Positions 21,566-33,510 of a stretch of 64,000 nucleotides of DNA are shown piece by piece. The DNA comes from Hydrangea macrophylla (lineage: Eukaryota > Streptophyta > Magnoliopsida > Cornales > Hydrangeaceae): contig CM066994.1 of the NCBI GenBank assembly GCA_033977485.1, forward strand, positions 11,596,001-11,660,000, in the 5' to 3' direction. The stretch's first letter is position 1, and every line of letters begins with the position of its first letter. Below the pieces are notes generated by a model that saw only the letters and a list, made by a program, of their open reading frames with translations, was not told the origin of the DNA and ran no database searches. The position numbers and the translations under genes are program-made.

Positions 21566-23369
21566 TGTGAGACCCGAACCTGAAAAGAATATTAAAATAA
21601 TAAATCATTTACTCTATTAAGTTGAACTGAGTAGTTTGAAATTTAAATTTCTGTGAGTTAGTTATTTAAGCTGAATTGTTATTAAATTTTTATGCTGAGC
21701 TGTCAATTATTAAATAATTATGCGTTGGGTTAGAACTGAAAAATTCCATTTTTGGGATTTTGAGTTAGGAAATAACTCTATTTGGGGGTCCTAAGATGAT
21801 ATGGGAAAGTTTGGGAACTCAAGTGCATGTTTTAAAGAAAGTTGGGGGTGTTAAACATAATTTAAAAAAGAAAAAAGAAAAGAAAATCAATTTTAGGGGA
21901 GATACGTTAGTCTCCTTTACTGTACAGTTTGAGATGGTTTACAGTGAAGAGGAAGATAAGAGAAAGAGAGTAAGAGGGGAAGAAGAAGAAGAAGAAGCAG
22001 AAGAAGAAGAAGAAGAAGAAAAAGAAGAAGAATAAAGAGAAGAAGGCTTAGAAATTGGGAGGAAGAGGAGAAGCATATAGAGAATGTTAGTTTTGGGTAT
22101 AGAAGAATTGGGTATGATTTAGGTAAAACACCATTGAAGATGTTCTTGAGCTTTAGAAGCTAAAAATGGGTTCTTGATTTTTATTTGATGGTTGAGATGA
22201 ACAATATTAGATGTGGATTTTTAATGCATTGTGAATATTATTTTGGGCTATATGCTATTGAAAACTTATGTCTCCAAGAGTTGGTAGAACTTGAAAGCCT
22301 CCATGGAAGAGTTAATTTTTGTTTACAAACTTGATTTGGGTAGAGAAAGAAAGTTAGAAATTAGGGGCTATTTGGGTGTGATTTTGGGAGTATGGGTTGT
22401 TTCAAATTAAAACTTAAACTTCTTAAATTTTTATTTATTAAGTAAATTGTTTCTTTCTACATTTTTATTTATTATAGAAGTTGTTTATTTTTACTTATTA
22501 GTTATGAAATTGAAATTTGGGAAATATGGATTTTTTGTCAATTGGAAAGCCTAGGTTGTTAATTCTTTTGTTATTATTATAAGATTTGTGAATTATTATC
22601 TAAATTGAAATTATATTTGCTATGAAATCCAATTTTTAAGATTTCAGGGACCGAAGTTAGTAGTAGCAGACCCAAGGAGTTGACCGAGGAGCAAGTAGAA
22701 AGGTGACTTTCATTGACTTGCGGAATTTGAGGTGGGTCTTTCTAGACATTGCTGTATTGCAATTTATGTTTATATACATAGCTGGCATGACATGTATGTT
22801 GTGTACTTGCATTGCTGAGCTGTTAAACCAAGTAGCTGAAAACTTGGTAGTAAGCCGCGAAAGGCTAAAGCTGATGGGCCCGGGTGTGTGAGTCACGGCA
22901 TGTAAGAGTTGCATTTTAATGTTGCATAAATGATGTATTTGTGCTGTGCTGAGCTGTTTATATGCTTAGATTTGTATATTGTTTTATCTAGTTGTCGTGA
23001 GCCGTGATTTTGCTCACGCCCACATAGATTTTCTGTGCAGGTACCCCTTTTATGAAGCTGAAGGAATTGCACTGCCATAGGTCTGGGATTGCTGTGGGTT
23101 GCTATGGGTTGACCACAAGAGTGGTATTTTGTCAAAAAATTGTAAAATACAATTTGGTTGTAACTTTTGCGAAATGTAGTAAACACTTAACTTTTAAATT
23201 TAGCTGTGTTGGATTAGTTTAATGTATAATACTTGGGATGTGTGAATATTTTAAACTCTCTAACAAGGTGTTCTTGTATAAGTCTGTTAATCACATGTTA
23301 AATTTAATGTTGTTGATTAGTTGAGTTGTACTAGCAGGTATTTCGACCACGGTGGGTCGGGGTGCCACA
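21566..23369 (+). repeat. 3' LTR of plus-strand gypsy element
   Basis: This 1804-base LTR begins TGTGAGACCC directly after the purine tract and ends GGGTGCCACA, giving TGTG...CACA ends. The 5' copy lies outside the window, so the right border rests on the terminal motif and on the GGTCGGGGTG block typical of these LTR ends. It includes a GAA microsatellite. Confidence 0.75.
21978..22035. repeat. (GAA)n microsatellite inside the LTR
   Basis: GAAGAAGAAG-type repeats run for about 58 bases with one interruption. They create a glutamate-rich open frame that is not a gene. Confidence 0.9.
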
Positions 23370-25279
23370 AGAACAGTTATTTTGAGTGTTTAATTGACCA
23401 GTGTTACTTCAGAGCTGCTTTCATAAAAGAACATTTCTGCACTTCCTATAGGTTTAATTTAGGTGGTTTTCTTTATAACATTCTTGCTTTTATCAAGTTG
23501 AATGTATATTGTTCTTAATTGTTGTGGTTTTATTCATAGTTTGTTTCTACTTAGTTATGATAGAGAAGTAGTTATGAGATATGAGTAGTAGTTATGAGAT
23601 ACTATATTAATTAACTATTCAATTTTCTGAAAATAAATTATTTTATCATGGATTCTGTATTTTTGTTTTTTGTTTTTTTTTTGTTGATAAACTGGAGAAA
23701 TTGTATTTCACAAAAGCAGATCTATAGTTTTAGTACTTGAATGGTTTAATTGAATTGTTTTTGTACATTTTCTGTTTATTATTAATTGAGGCTTTTTATT
23801 TTTATTTTTATTTTTTTTAATGTCGGTGGGATTATCTTTTAGATTTTTAAACTTTTTCTTCGGGTACTCGAGCACGTGTATAAAACTAGGATTGTAGGGT
23901 CAAATATGGGGGAAAGATTGAGTTAATTCCAAATTTGAATTTTGAAAACCGTATTCGGCCTTAGGGTTGTTTGGGCTTTGGTAGTCGACTTGGGAATTGT
24001 ATTAGGAATTTACGTAGAATTAATCATTGGCCAAACACTCACCACTTGAATGGGGATGGTAGGCTTTTTGCCTCCAGGGCGTAGTCCTAACACACGTACA
24101 ATTGTTCATAGTGCCCTCGGGCACGGGCAATGTACTAGTATATATACTGCGGCTAGAGGAAGTTTTAGAAATATTGTTTAATGAGCAGGTATAGCATGAT
24201 GAAAAATGCCCAATAATGTGAATCTGCCATTTGCAAACTACACCATAGACAACTACTACATGGCAATTAGTGATGGAAATTCAATCACTTTCCAGTGCAA
24301 AGTAATAAATATAACAACATATATACATATACTTACCCATTCCATTGATCGTTAGCAACATCATCTGACTACCATTGGAACCCTTGGCACCTCAAATTAT
24401 CAAAAACTATGTTCTTGATTGAATTCTTACCACTATACCTATTTGGAGCTTGAATATCTGCATTCATCAATGTATATGTGGAGCTTGAATATCTGCATTC
24501 ATCAATAATAGCTAAGTTGTTCACTTTACAAATAACTTGGTCATAGGGAATACAACACATTGTTGCATTGTTTACCTAAAGAAAAGCTCATATCTTCGTC
24601 AATCAAATATATTTTTTTCCCACAGAAGCTCATATCATTACCAATCAAATTTATGTTTGCATTACAGTACAAATTTACATTATGCATGTACTCTTTTCAA
24701 AAGAAATGATCATATCTTTACCAATGGATTAATGTTCCAATTACAATGTAATTTCACATAGTAGATCAGAATATTAAAACTTAAATGTTTTCAAAAACAA
24801 AGCAAATGCAATTGAATAGGGAAAAAAAAAAAAGAGGACATGCCCTTGTAATCGTCAATAGTGAAAAAACTATGGCAGTAGGACTGAAATAAAATTATGC
24901 ATAAGTCTCATATAAATGGAAAAAAAACGACATACCTTGGCATTAGGACTAAATCAGTTAGATATCACCCTATCATTAGATGTATAATCCATTATTTAGA
25001 AAATTGATGCTGCAGCAACTTATGATTAAAAGTACGTAAATAGGTAGTTGGGCTTTTGATAATCTTATCTTCAATATATTTGTTCAGTGATGCTGCTCAA
25101 GGAGCTGGCTTTACTATTCCAGGAATCAATGTAGCAGTGACTAGTTCCTTATATCTGGAGGCGCTATTCAGTTTACATCAATTATGAATAGCAAGAAAGA
25201 CAGGATTTTGGTGTTAATAATTTCAGTCATGTCAGCTATCGTAACATGGATAACAGTCTTTAAGATAAGTGAGATAGTT
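23370..25279. other. Unassigned sequence between gypsy 3' LTR and solo LTR
   Basis: I recognise no gene or repeat family. A short direct repeat of about 35 bases occurs near 24441-24505 (GGAGCTTGAATATCTGCATT twice). The stretch 25085-25270 is less AT-biased and might be an old exon (one frame reads LISGGAIQFTSIMNSKKDR), but I cannot name it. Several T-runs are present. Confidence 0.5.
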
Positions 25280-27882
25280 TGTAACACCCGTACCCAGAAA
25301 AGAAGGTTAGTATAGTGTTAATATGTATTAATTAATGATAATTAACGCTTAAGATGGTTTAAGGTGGAGTTATGAACCCACAGCTGAAAAGGTGTTCAAA
25401 TGCGAACACAGATGAAAGTTTCTATCAAGTGAAACTTGTATAAAAGTGGGACCTGACGAAGGTCTAAATGATGTGAATTTCATTTAGATGTAATTATATG
25501 CTTAAATGAATACTTATTTAAATGTTTAAAAATATTATGATGTCATATGTCAGGTAATGGGGACCAATTGAGGTACCCATATGAGGGCGTATTTGAATAC
25601 AGTTCATAATTGGTAGGTTTAATACTAACCTCATAATATATGTGGGACTATGTTTGGGACCCACACGGGACATAGATTAAATTCATTTAGAAAATGTGGG
25701 TAGTTAACATGATTAACTTGGGGGCTTCATAATAAAGAATAAAGAAAGTTGGGGGGATGTAAATTGAATTAAGGGGAAATAATTGACAACACATATGCAT
25801 GTATAGCATATGTGTCTCCTTAGAATTAAACACAGCTAGGTTTAGAGTTAAAGAGAGAACCGAGAGCTCTTGAGTCGGCGACGGAGTTCCACGTGATGTT
25901 TGATGCCGTTTCTTTGCCGCCCGGCGTCGGATTTGCGATCCGAGACCACTTTTGGACTCGTGGAGGTAAGTGGATCACATGCATGTCCTTTAATTTCATT
26001 TTTTACAATGTTTTTTTTGGAGACCGTTCTTGGTTGTTAACTTCGGTGTACCAAATTTTGTAGGATTAACACCGGTTAGGAATTGAGATGGAATCTGCAA
26101 GAGGTTTGGATTTCTAGGCTTAATTCGCTAGTAAATCGAAGAGGTGAGTTTTCTAATCCCAAAATTGGGTGTTTAGATGTTCTAATGTGTTAATTGTTGG
26201 TTTAGAATGCATAATTCATGCCTATGTAACTTGGTTGTGATGAATATGGATAAAAGCATGTCAAAATTGCAAAATTGCTATGCTTATATGTTAAAGTTGC
26301 TTATGTGCTTATATGGATCAAAGGAAAGTCAAGTAGTGGTCACCATTTATAGGTCCCATATGTAAGGGATAGTAAGCCCTCAATGAGTGGGGCGTGGTGA
26401 TGACCACAATGAAATGTCGGTGACGCCTTCGGGGTCACAAGAGAGTGTGTGATGCGATATATGCGCCCAAAAGTGAGAAAGATCCGGGGTGAGAAGGACC
26501 CGAGGGTGGTGGCTGGAATGACTTGACTTTTCGGAGATCGTTATGTTGTTATTTTGATTATTGTTGCATTTGTATATTGAACATTCCAATAGCATGATTA
26601 GTTCCCTCACTAAGCGAAAGCTTAAACAAAATATATTTTCTGTTGTGGTTATTAAATAACCATCGCAGGTACGACACGGGAAGAGGAGAGAAAATGATCC
26701 GCACGACGGGTTGGGCATGGTAGTTGTGCATATGTGGATATGTTCATATGACTAGTTAGTCTTAGTTTAAATGTAACCTTTGTAATAGATATGTGAACCA
26801 CTCACGTTTTGAGAAAACTTGTAATATGTTAAGCTGGGTGTTGAGTTTGGTTGTATAACAAACCATGTGTCATGGTTGCTAGATACAAGTCATGTACATA
26901 GGGAGCAACTTTGAGGAAACTAAAGTAATTTTGATTGTAAATTGAACTTGAGTTTTCCTAATTCTTGTGTTGAAAACTTGTGGTATGTTAAAATGTGGAT
27001 TTTTGGATGCAAGTTAATAATCTTAGTTGGAACTAAAGTGTTTTGGGTGTTTAAATTCCTTTTCAAATGTTTGGAAATGATTTGGAAACCTCTTATGATG
27101 TTTGGGTAAAGTTTTGAGACACTTGGGAGTGCTTTCCAAATGGTTTTTGATATGTCTAAAAGGGTTTGATATGGTTTAATCAAGTTTTGACAGCATTTTT
27201 TACTCGTGTTTAGCTAAATGTTGAGGTGTGATGCAAGTTTGTATTAAAACCTTGAGTTTTATGGTTTTTTGGTGTTTGAGAGTACTTGTTGATGTTTCCA
27301 CAAAGTTTGGTTAAGTTTGGAGTGGTTTTGAGCTTGTAAATATGAAATTTTTAGCAGCAATTTGTTTTAGCAGCAGCAAAACATATTCTGCTGGAAGTTA
27401 GACTGAGCAAACTCTAGTTGGATTGAGCAAACTCTGGGCAGAGTATATTTTGCAGAAAGTTGGACTGAGCAAACTCTGGTTGGATTGAGCAAACTCTGGG
27501 CAGAGTATGTTTTACAGAAAGTTGGATTAAGCAAACCATATTCTGCAGAAAGTTTGATTGATCCAACTCTTGGGAGCAAGTTTTTGTACTGGAGTATAAT
27601 CAAAACCAAGATAAAAATGAATATAACTTGGTCTAGAACGTTCGTATTCATGTGCCGTTTTCAACGTTGAGTTCCTTATTTGAAAAGCTACCTTTTGAGA
27701 TGGAAACTCGACAAAAATTTTAGAATGACCATTTTACCCTTGGGATTGGTTACATGCCAATGAGTTTTATAACGAGTTTAAAAGATAGTTTAGACTTGAT
27801 TTATATTATATCCATTGGGGACGTGCTTTGGTGGCATTGTTACACGTGTCCTACTTCGCCCGTGGCGGGTTGGGGTGTGACA
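25280..27882 (+). mobile_element. Solo LTR of a gypsy-type element, 2.6 kb
   Basis: The segment begins TGTAACACCCG and ends GGGGTGTGACA, with near-identical flanks TAGTT (25275-25279) and TAGGT (27883-27887), so a five-base target duplication with one change. There is no internal domain. The 26380-26720 part contains the GACGCCTTCGGGGTCACAAG-type block common in plant gypsy LTRs. It lies upstream of the FCF2-like exons. Confidence 0.82.
27400..27560 (+). repeat. Tandem repeat inside the 2.6 kb solo LTR
   Basis: Units containing GTTGGATTGAGCAAACTCTG and GCAGAGTATGTTTT recur about four times with small changes. They lie about 320-480 bases before the LTR 3' end, the same relative place as the palindrome clusters of the two minus-strand elements. 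Confidence 0.75.
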
Positions 27883-28339
27883 TAGGTACAAGTGAATTAG
27901 TGACAATTTGGTAATCACACGGTAAACATATGAAATAACCAAATAAATGCTAGCCTTACATGGGCATGAAGGTTGCAATATAATGGATGTGATGTGATTT
28001 TATTAACAATGGTGAATTCAATAACTCTTCACTCTAAAAAAAACTTTGTATTCCATTAATCTGAATGGTTAGAGGGCCCCAAGTGGTTAAACTACAAGAC
28101 TTTGTGTCGAGGTGTAGATATTCTCCCTCCCCTCTATTTCTTCCTTTAGAGAAAACAGGTATAGATTTGAACCCCAATAAAAAGTAGAGGATCTGAGGTT
28201 AAAAGGCATGTCAGTCATGGTAAACAAGAACAGTATAGGGACGTAAAACAAGAAGTTAATGATTTTTCCATTTGTTGTATCTTTATTTGTTTCATAAGGG
28301 TATTGACAGTTGCGATTGAATCTCTATTGATGATTACAG
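27883..28339. other. Unassigned, probably intron or flank of the FCF2-like fragment
   Basis: AT-rich sequence with no recognisable coding or repeat content. It ends in a plausible splice acceptor (TGATTACAG) before the first FCF2-like exon. Confidence 0.4.
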
Positions 28340-28682
28340 TTGAGGAATGCCATTGATCCAAAGAGGCACTATAAGAAGGGTGATTCCAAATCTAAAACGC
28401 TTCCCAAGTATTTCCGGGCATGTTCATAAGGCATTTGGAGTATTATTGTAACATGATTAAATTAGGTCCACGCAAATTTATGTGATTGTACACGTTCTTC
28501 TGTCTGGGCCTTTTGTCTATCTATTTAGTTAAATTGTAAGTTACTAAGTACTCAAATTGTTATCAGATTGGCACAGTGATCAAATCAGCATCTGAATTTT
28601 ATACGGGTAGACTTAGTAAGAAGGAGAGGAAGGCAACCCTTGCTGATGAGCTACTTTCTGATCCATCTCTAGGGGATTACAG
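28340..28682 (+). pseudogene. Fragment of FCF2-like pre-rRNA processing factor gene (two exons)
   Basis: FCF2 family proteins act in the nucleolus in early 18S rRNA processing. Exon one (28340-28417) encodes 26 residues beginning LRNAIDPKRHYKKGDSKSK and ending KYFR. Exon two (28567-28682) continues IGTVIKSASEFYTGRLSKKE, then RKATLADELLSDPSLGDYR, the conserved heart of the FCF2 domain. Phases match across the intron. The acceptors are TACAG and ATCAG. The first donor is GC rather than GT (GCATGT), and the second is GTGAGG. The upstream N-terminal exons and the basic C-terminal exon (KRKVREIEE in the family) are not found, so this is a gene fragment. Within the two exons I see no stop. The family assignment is from memory of the conserved motif. 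Confidence 0.8.
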
Positions 28683-29430
28683 GTGAGGCAGAATACACTA
28701 TTATCTTTGGCTTTAGTCCAGTAAAATTTGTGACGTTTCACCATTTGTTCAAATATTTATACATGATCTTTGGCGCCTCCCGACACCTCTGTTGCCGCCT
28801 CATTATTTTTTCTATTTCCCCCTCATAATTGGTGGTTAATGAAATGGCTTTCTCTCCCTGTTTCCCATGGAAGGTAGAGCCTAGTTTTACAAATCAGGGA
28901 GTTTATTGTAGTGTGCAAATGGTTCCAGGCAGCCTAAAGATGCTTTAGAATCTTATCTTTACGGTTTCAAATTGAGAGTTATGCAACTCATAAGGCATGT
29001 TTCTTTCCCTGGTGGATGTGATAGAATCACAGTGGAATGTATTGCAAGCTCGCATTCAGGATACTCATGATTTCACTGAATTTGTGGACTTCCATCAAGA
29101 GTAAGTAGATGATAGGTTATTAGTTATGTTTGTCTTTTTATGTGATTTGTTAAGATTTAATTACGTATTTACTCCATTAGATGTAATTATGGATCTTGTT
29201 CATGGTTGCATATTTTGTGGTTTTGTTTTAGACTTTTAGTTCAGTCCATCAATTATGGAAATGTTCAAATTTTATGTGGTTGGCATTCTTAATCTTCTGA
29301 TTGCCAAAACAAGTTTGGTATATTATATTGTAGATGTTGATGACATTTGTAACATTGTCGGCAGGTACTTATTAGCTATAATATCACAATCTTTTTTTGA
29401 CATTGGGTCTGTGTCAAGGATACTGCATGG

Positions 29431-30921
29431 TGATTCGTGTCCAATATTGCATTCTTAGCTTCATGATTTTACCCCTATTGGACACAAATTATCACTTATA
29501 TTGGGAGATTTAATGGATAAATTGTACTTTTGTTGTTCTTCTTGATGTTCTCTCTTTACTAATAATACCCCTTTTTCTTATAGGTAATTGAGGCATTGTT
29601 GAAGGCCTTGTTTGTGAGAAATAAAGGAAGAAGTCAAAAGCTACCCGAGCGGATCGATCCGCCCCTTTCACTTAGATCGATCCGCGCATTTTATAGAACT
29701 CTCTGCCCAGAAATCCGAATGCGGATCGATCCGCGTGTTTCGTTGAAGATTCTAACGGCAAATTAAAGAAGCGGATCGATCCGGCTTTTTGCCTTGGATC
29801 GATCTGCGGCTGCTGAAGACTGCTCTCTTTTATTTACAAGTTTGCCATTGTGTGGGTTTTTTGTATAAATAGATAGAGATAGAGATTTTTAGGGTTATCA
29901 TTCATTATCATCTTGCATTATCATCTTGTACCTTGCATTATTTTCTCCCAACATTCTTCTTCTTCTTCTTCCATTTTGCTCTTCATTTTGTGGAAACTTG
30001 AAGACTCCATTGAAGATTTAATGGCTTGGTATATTTTCTATCTCTTTTCCTTTGATGATATTGTTATGTCTTCCATTATTAGGTAGATTTACTTAGGTTG
30101 TGGATCATGAGCTCTTGGATTTAATGTGATAGCATTTCTAGGGTTCATTTGTGTAGGATTCAAAACTAAGGGATTCATCTTATTTGTATTGCAACTATGA
30201 TTGTTAAAACTTAGACTTTGAATCCTACCCTATGTGTTTCATATGGAATATTATGTAACCTTGTGTTTTGCACTCCATGTGTTTGATAAATGTTGTGTGT
30301 GGGATTTATAACTTGGGGTCTTCATCTTTGATGTCAAGCATCTTTGATTGTTCAAACTCTTGGGTTTTAAATACTACCTTTTGAAGGCTTCATAGGTGAT
30401 TTGTCCACCAAGTAGATTAGTTAGTGTAGGGTGGACAAATCATTCGGATTAGAAGCCATACATGCTTCATCTTGTATGTCATGCATCCTTGATAGTCAAA
30501 CGTTAGCTTCAAATCCGTTTCTCTGGAAATCTTCAAAGCTCATTTCATCTAACCCATAGGGGCATTCCAAGTGTTTGATAATATGCCACAATGAGATATT
30601 ACCTTAGAATGTGCTTGGAACTTTAGTCCATTTCATCTTGTTGTGACCCAAGATGGGGGGGAATGATCCCAACCTATTGCTTTTTAGATTAGTATTTATT
30701 TACCCTTTTATTCTCCAAAAACCAAACAAAAAACCGCAAGACGCAATGTCATTTTTATTCCCTTTCATCATCTTTTCTTATTTATTTCTTTTGAGCATTA
30801 TAATGAGTTACTAAACCTCCCAAGCGTTGTTCTTGTATCCATCCCTGTGGACTCGACACCCTACTTCCAACATACTACGTTTTTAATAGGGTTAAATAAG
30901 AACTTGATTGTGACGTAATCA
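29431..30921 (+). repeat. 5' LTR of tRNA-Asp-type element
   Basis: The LTR starts TGATTCGTGTCC and ends GTGACGTAATCA. A TATAAAT box is at about 29864-29870, followed by a CT-rich leader, so U3 is about 430 bases and R-U5 about 1 kb. U3 carries five GATCGATC cores between 29649 and 29809. Confidence 0.93.
29649..29809 (+). repeat. Cluster of GCGGATCGATCCGC palindromes in U3
   Basis: Five GATCGATC cores, two of them full 14-base palindromes GCGGATCGATCCGC, lie in 160 bases just upstream of the TATA box. The matching cluster in the other LTR (33729-33912) has six cores. Confidence 0.88.
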
Positions 30922-30924
30922 AAA

Positions 30925-30942
30925 TGGCGCCGTTGCCGGGGA
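30925..30942 (+). promoter_or_regulatory. Primer-binding site (tRNA-Asp type)
   Basis: TGGCGCCGTTGCCGGGGA, three bases after the LTR, is the primer site that plant Athila-type elements use, complementary to the tRNA-Asp 3' end. Confidence 0.88.
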
Positions 30943-33498
30943 TTGGCGACAATGTTAAGTTGTTTAGTTTCTAATTATATGCGTTTTTGCATTTGATCTT
31001 TTTATTTTGTCTTTGTTTTGAAGGATTAGCTACTCTTGAAGAGCTAAACCTCCATCTAGGATGTTGATGACACATTGGTCTTGCATGGGGAAGGTACTAG
31101 TGTCTCCTTTGGTTGTTGTTCTTTAAATTTTTGGCATATGTAATTGATTTTCGTGATTTCTTACATAGTTGTGCTTAATAGAAGTGGTGTATTGTTGCAC
31201 ATGAGTCATTCTAAGAGAAGTTGACTTGTCTACCATGTAGCTTAGTTAATGTAGGGTGGATGTGTCATTCTAATCAAAGGTGTTGCATAGTGTAGTAATT
31301 TACCACTTACTTGTTATTGTGATAGTTATGCTTTGTGTTAAGATGCTTGACTCATATCCAAGAAAATGTGATGTGCTCCACCATGTAGTTTAGTTAGCGT
31401 AGTTTAGTTAATGTAATTTAGTTGTAGGGTGGGCAAATCATGTTAATCAAAGTAGAGTCATAGTATAGTAATGTAAAGTTTGATTATTTTGCCAAACTTT
31501 CTAGAACACTTCTTTTAAAGGAATATTATTTCTCTTTTGCATGTTGGGCTAGTGGTAGAATCAACATTCTAACCTTCAAATTCATCCGCATCATCTCCTT
31601 ATCATTCCATTTTCTTTTGTTTTGTGTTTTGGTTTTCCTTTTTATTTTCTTCTTTTATTTGCTTGATGTGCTCGGTAGTGATTCATGTGCAGGAACATCA
31701 TTTTGTGCTTATCGGGGATCGCTCGTTGTGTTGGTGATATCACTCTATCCCTACTCATTTTTGTCCTTGTTTCGAACCATTTGCATTAGGGACAATGCAA
31801 TGTTTTAGTTGGGGGGTGTGGGATATTCACCCATCATATCGATGTTCCATTTTCTTCTTGCCATTAATTCTCCAAGCATGTTTTGGTTGTTAATAAAAGA
31901 AAAGATGATCTAAAATATATATATATATATATATATAGTTTCCAATGATTTTGGTATAGTTGCCTCGCTCTAATGCCGAGCGATGACGCTTGTCTTGAGT
32001 TTTTATTCGATATTGGTATGCGTCACTTGTTGAATCCCATTAGTTCTATAACTATCTTGATTATAGTAAATTTCATGAAGTTCAAATCTTGGATTATCGA
32101 GCACGTTGTATGACTACTTGTATTAAGATAATGTTTAATGTAATTATTACCCGAAAATCGTTTAAAACATATGTGGAGACTTTACCCTTGTGAGCTTTAG
32201 ATCCTTTTCTCCATTGTTGAGTGTTACATACTTCAATTCTCTCTTTTTGAAAAACATACATAAGTCGTAGATAATCTCATCTTCTTGCTTTGATTGTTCA
32301 TTAGAGGAATCTTTTTGTGTGGGATGCAAAACTCTTGCTTGCCTGTCATTGTAGTGGAGAACTAAGAATCACATTGGCCGAGAAAATGATTTTAGGTCCT
32401 TCCTTTTACCATTTCTAACCTCAACCACATACCCTTCCTTCACTTAACCATACACCTTCCATATCTACGTTTGAATTACATTTGTGGGATGTCTTTGCAT
32501 GTGATCGTGTTTGTAAGGTTGTAAAAGAGATTGAACCATGTTGTAATGAGAGTACAAAGAAAAAGAAAAAAAAATTATATAAAAAAAAAAGAAAAAAAGA
32601 AAAGAAAAAGAGCTTCATAGTCAATTGTACTTCTCTTTTTGAGCTTCAAAGAAATATTTGTGGATGATTCATCTCTTGTGGTCATCTGTATCCATGCATT
32701 CCAATAAATCCCAAGTTTGTACTAAAACATCTCACTTCATTTACCCTTGTCCTTCACCTCATATCACTTTCCCACTTTACAACTCCCTCAAGGTCCTATT
32801 TGATCCTCAAGTTGTGTGATTCGAAGTTTGAAACGGATGTGACAAGTAGTCAGAGTTATTCCACATCCTCTAGTGAATAGTATCTTTCATGAGATTAATT
32901 TTTTCTCATTTTTCACGCTTACGTTTTTCATCTTTGGCATATGTATGGCTTTGGTTTCCATTTCCATTACTCTATTTACCCGCATGCCCCGAGAGTATTA
33001 ACCATTTCGAGTGTTTCATTTTTAGAGTGTAATACCGGTGAGAATTGAGTCGAAGCACGTTTTGAACGAAATTCGGATTATGAAAGCATTGCCTTCTTCT
33101 TGATAGTTTGTAGTTATGCACTTCACACCACACACGCATCCAAGATTGAACTTAATGAAGTTTATCTAATAATTTTGATAGTTTGTGAATTTTTGGGATT
33201 TGCGTGTCATGTGTCAAAATCTTTTGAAAATTCGTGGGACTATGTTGAGTGTCGGCGTTAGATAGTGGGCAACTATCACGAGGAAACAAAATGTTGTGGG
33301 TATCATTCCAAGAACCCTCCGGAGACAAAACTCCGCCTCTACGGGTAACCTAGAGGTTTAACGGCTTGTTGCATTCGCTAAATGCAATCGTGTTCCCCAC
33401 GAAAACGGTTTATCTTTCATTTTAAATAAATTGTTGTGCAAGGTTATTCTTAAATCTCTTGGTATTTAGTTTTGTTGCTAAGAGACTAGCAACATGCT
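30943..33498 (+). other. Non-coding internal region of tRNA-Asp-type element
   Basis: No retroelement protein is encoded. A TTAGTTGGGGGGTG purine tract at about 31806-31818 repeats the true tract at 33499-33510, with the TAGGGACAATGCAATGTTTT block before it. This suggests that the internal region is a patchwork of 3' regions of Athila-like parents. An (AT)n run occupies 31917-31937 and an A-rich run lies at 32555-32610. Confidence 0.7.
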
Positions 33499-33510
33499 AG
33501 TTGGGGGGTG
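33499..33510 (+). promoter_or_regulatory. Polypurine tract of tRNA-Asp-type element
   Basis: AGTTGGGGGGTG abuts the 3' LTR start at 33511. Confidence 0.8.

Larger units (their letters stand above)
19507..23369 (+). mobile_element. Ty3/gypsy element, 3' half only
   Basis: RNase H, integrase, a chromodomain-like tail, purine tract and 3' LTR follow one another in gypsy order. The chromodomain-like tail points to the chromovirus group. The 5' half, with gag, protease and reverse transcriptase, must lie left of the window, because the minus-strand element at 1-19506 cuts the reading frame just before RNase H. Pol is decayed, with several stops and frameshifts, so this is the oldest layer of the nest. 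The five bases after the LTR are AGAAC; the matching left copy is not in view. Confidence 0.88.

Noticed and set aside
21796..22035. Glutamate-rich open frame (acidic protein)
   Set aside because: It lies inside the gypsy 3' LTR and the acidic part is the GAA microsatellite read as codons.
24369..24560. 63-residue minus-strand frame
   Set aside because: No family recognised, and part of it is a 35-base direct repeat.
25085..25270. Possible exon with a hydrophobic reading (LVLIISVMSAIVTWITVF)
   Set aside because: No start, no clear splice sites and no family recognised, so not annotated as a gene.
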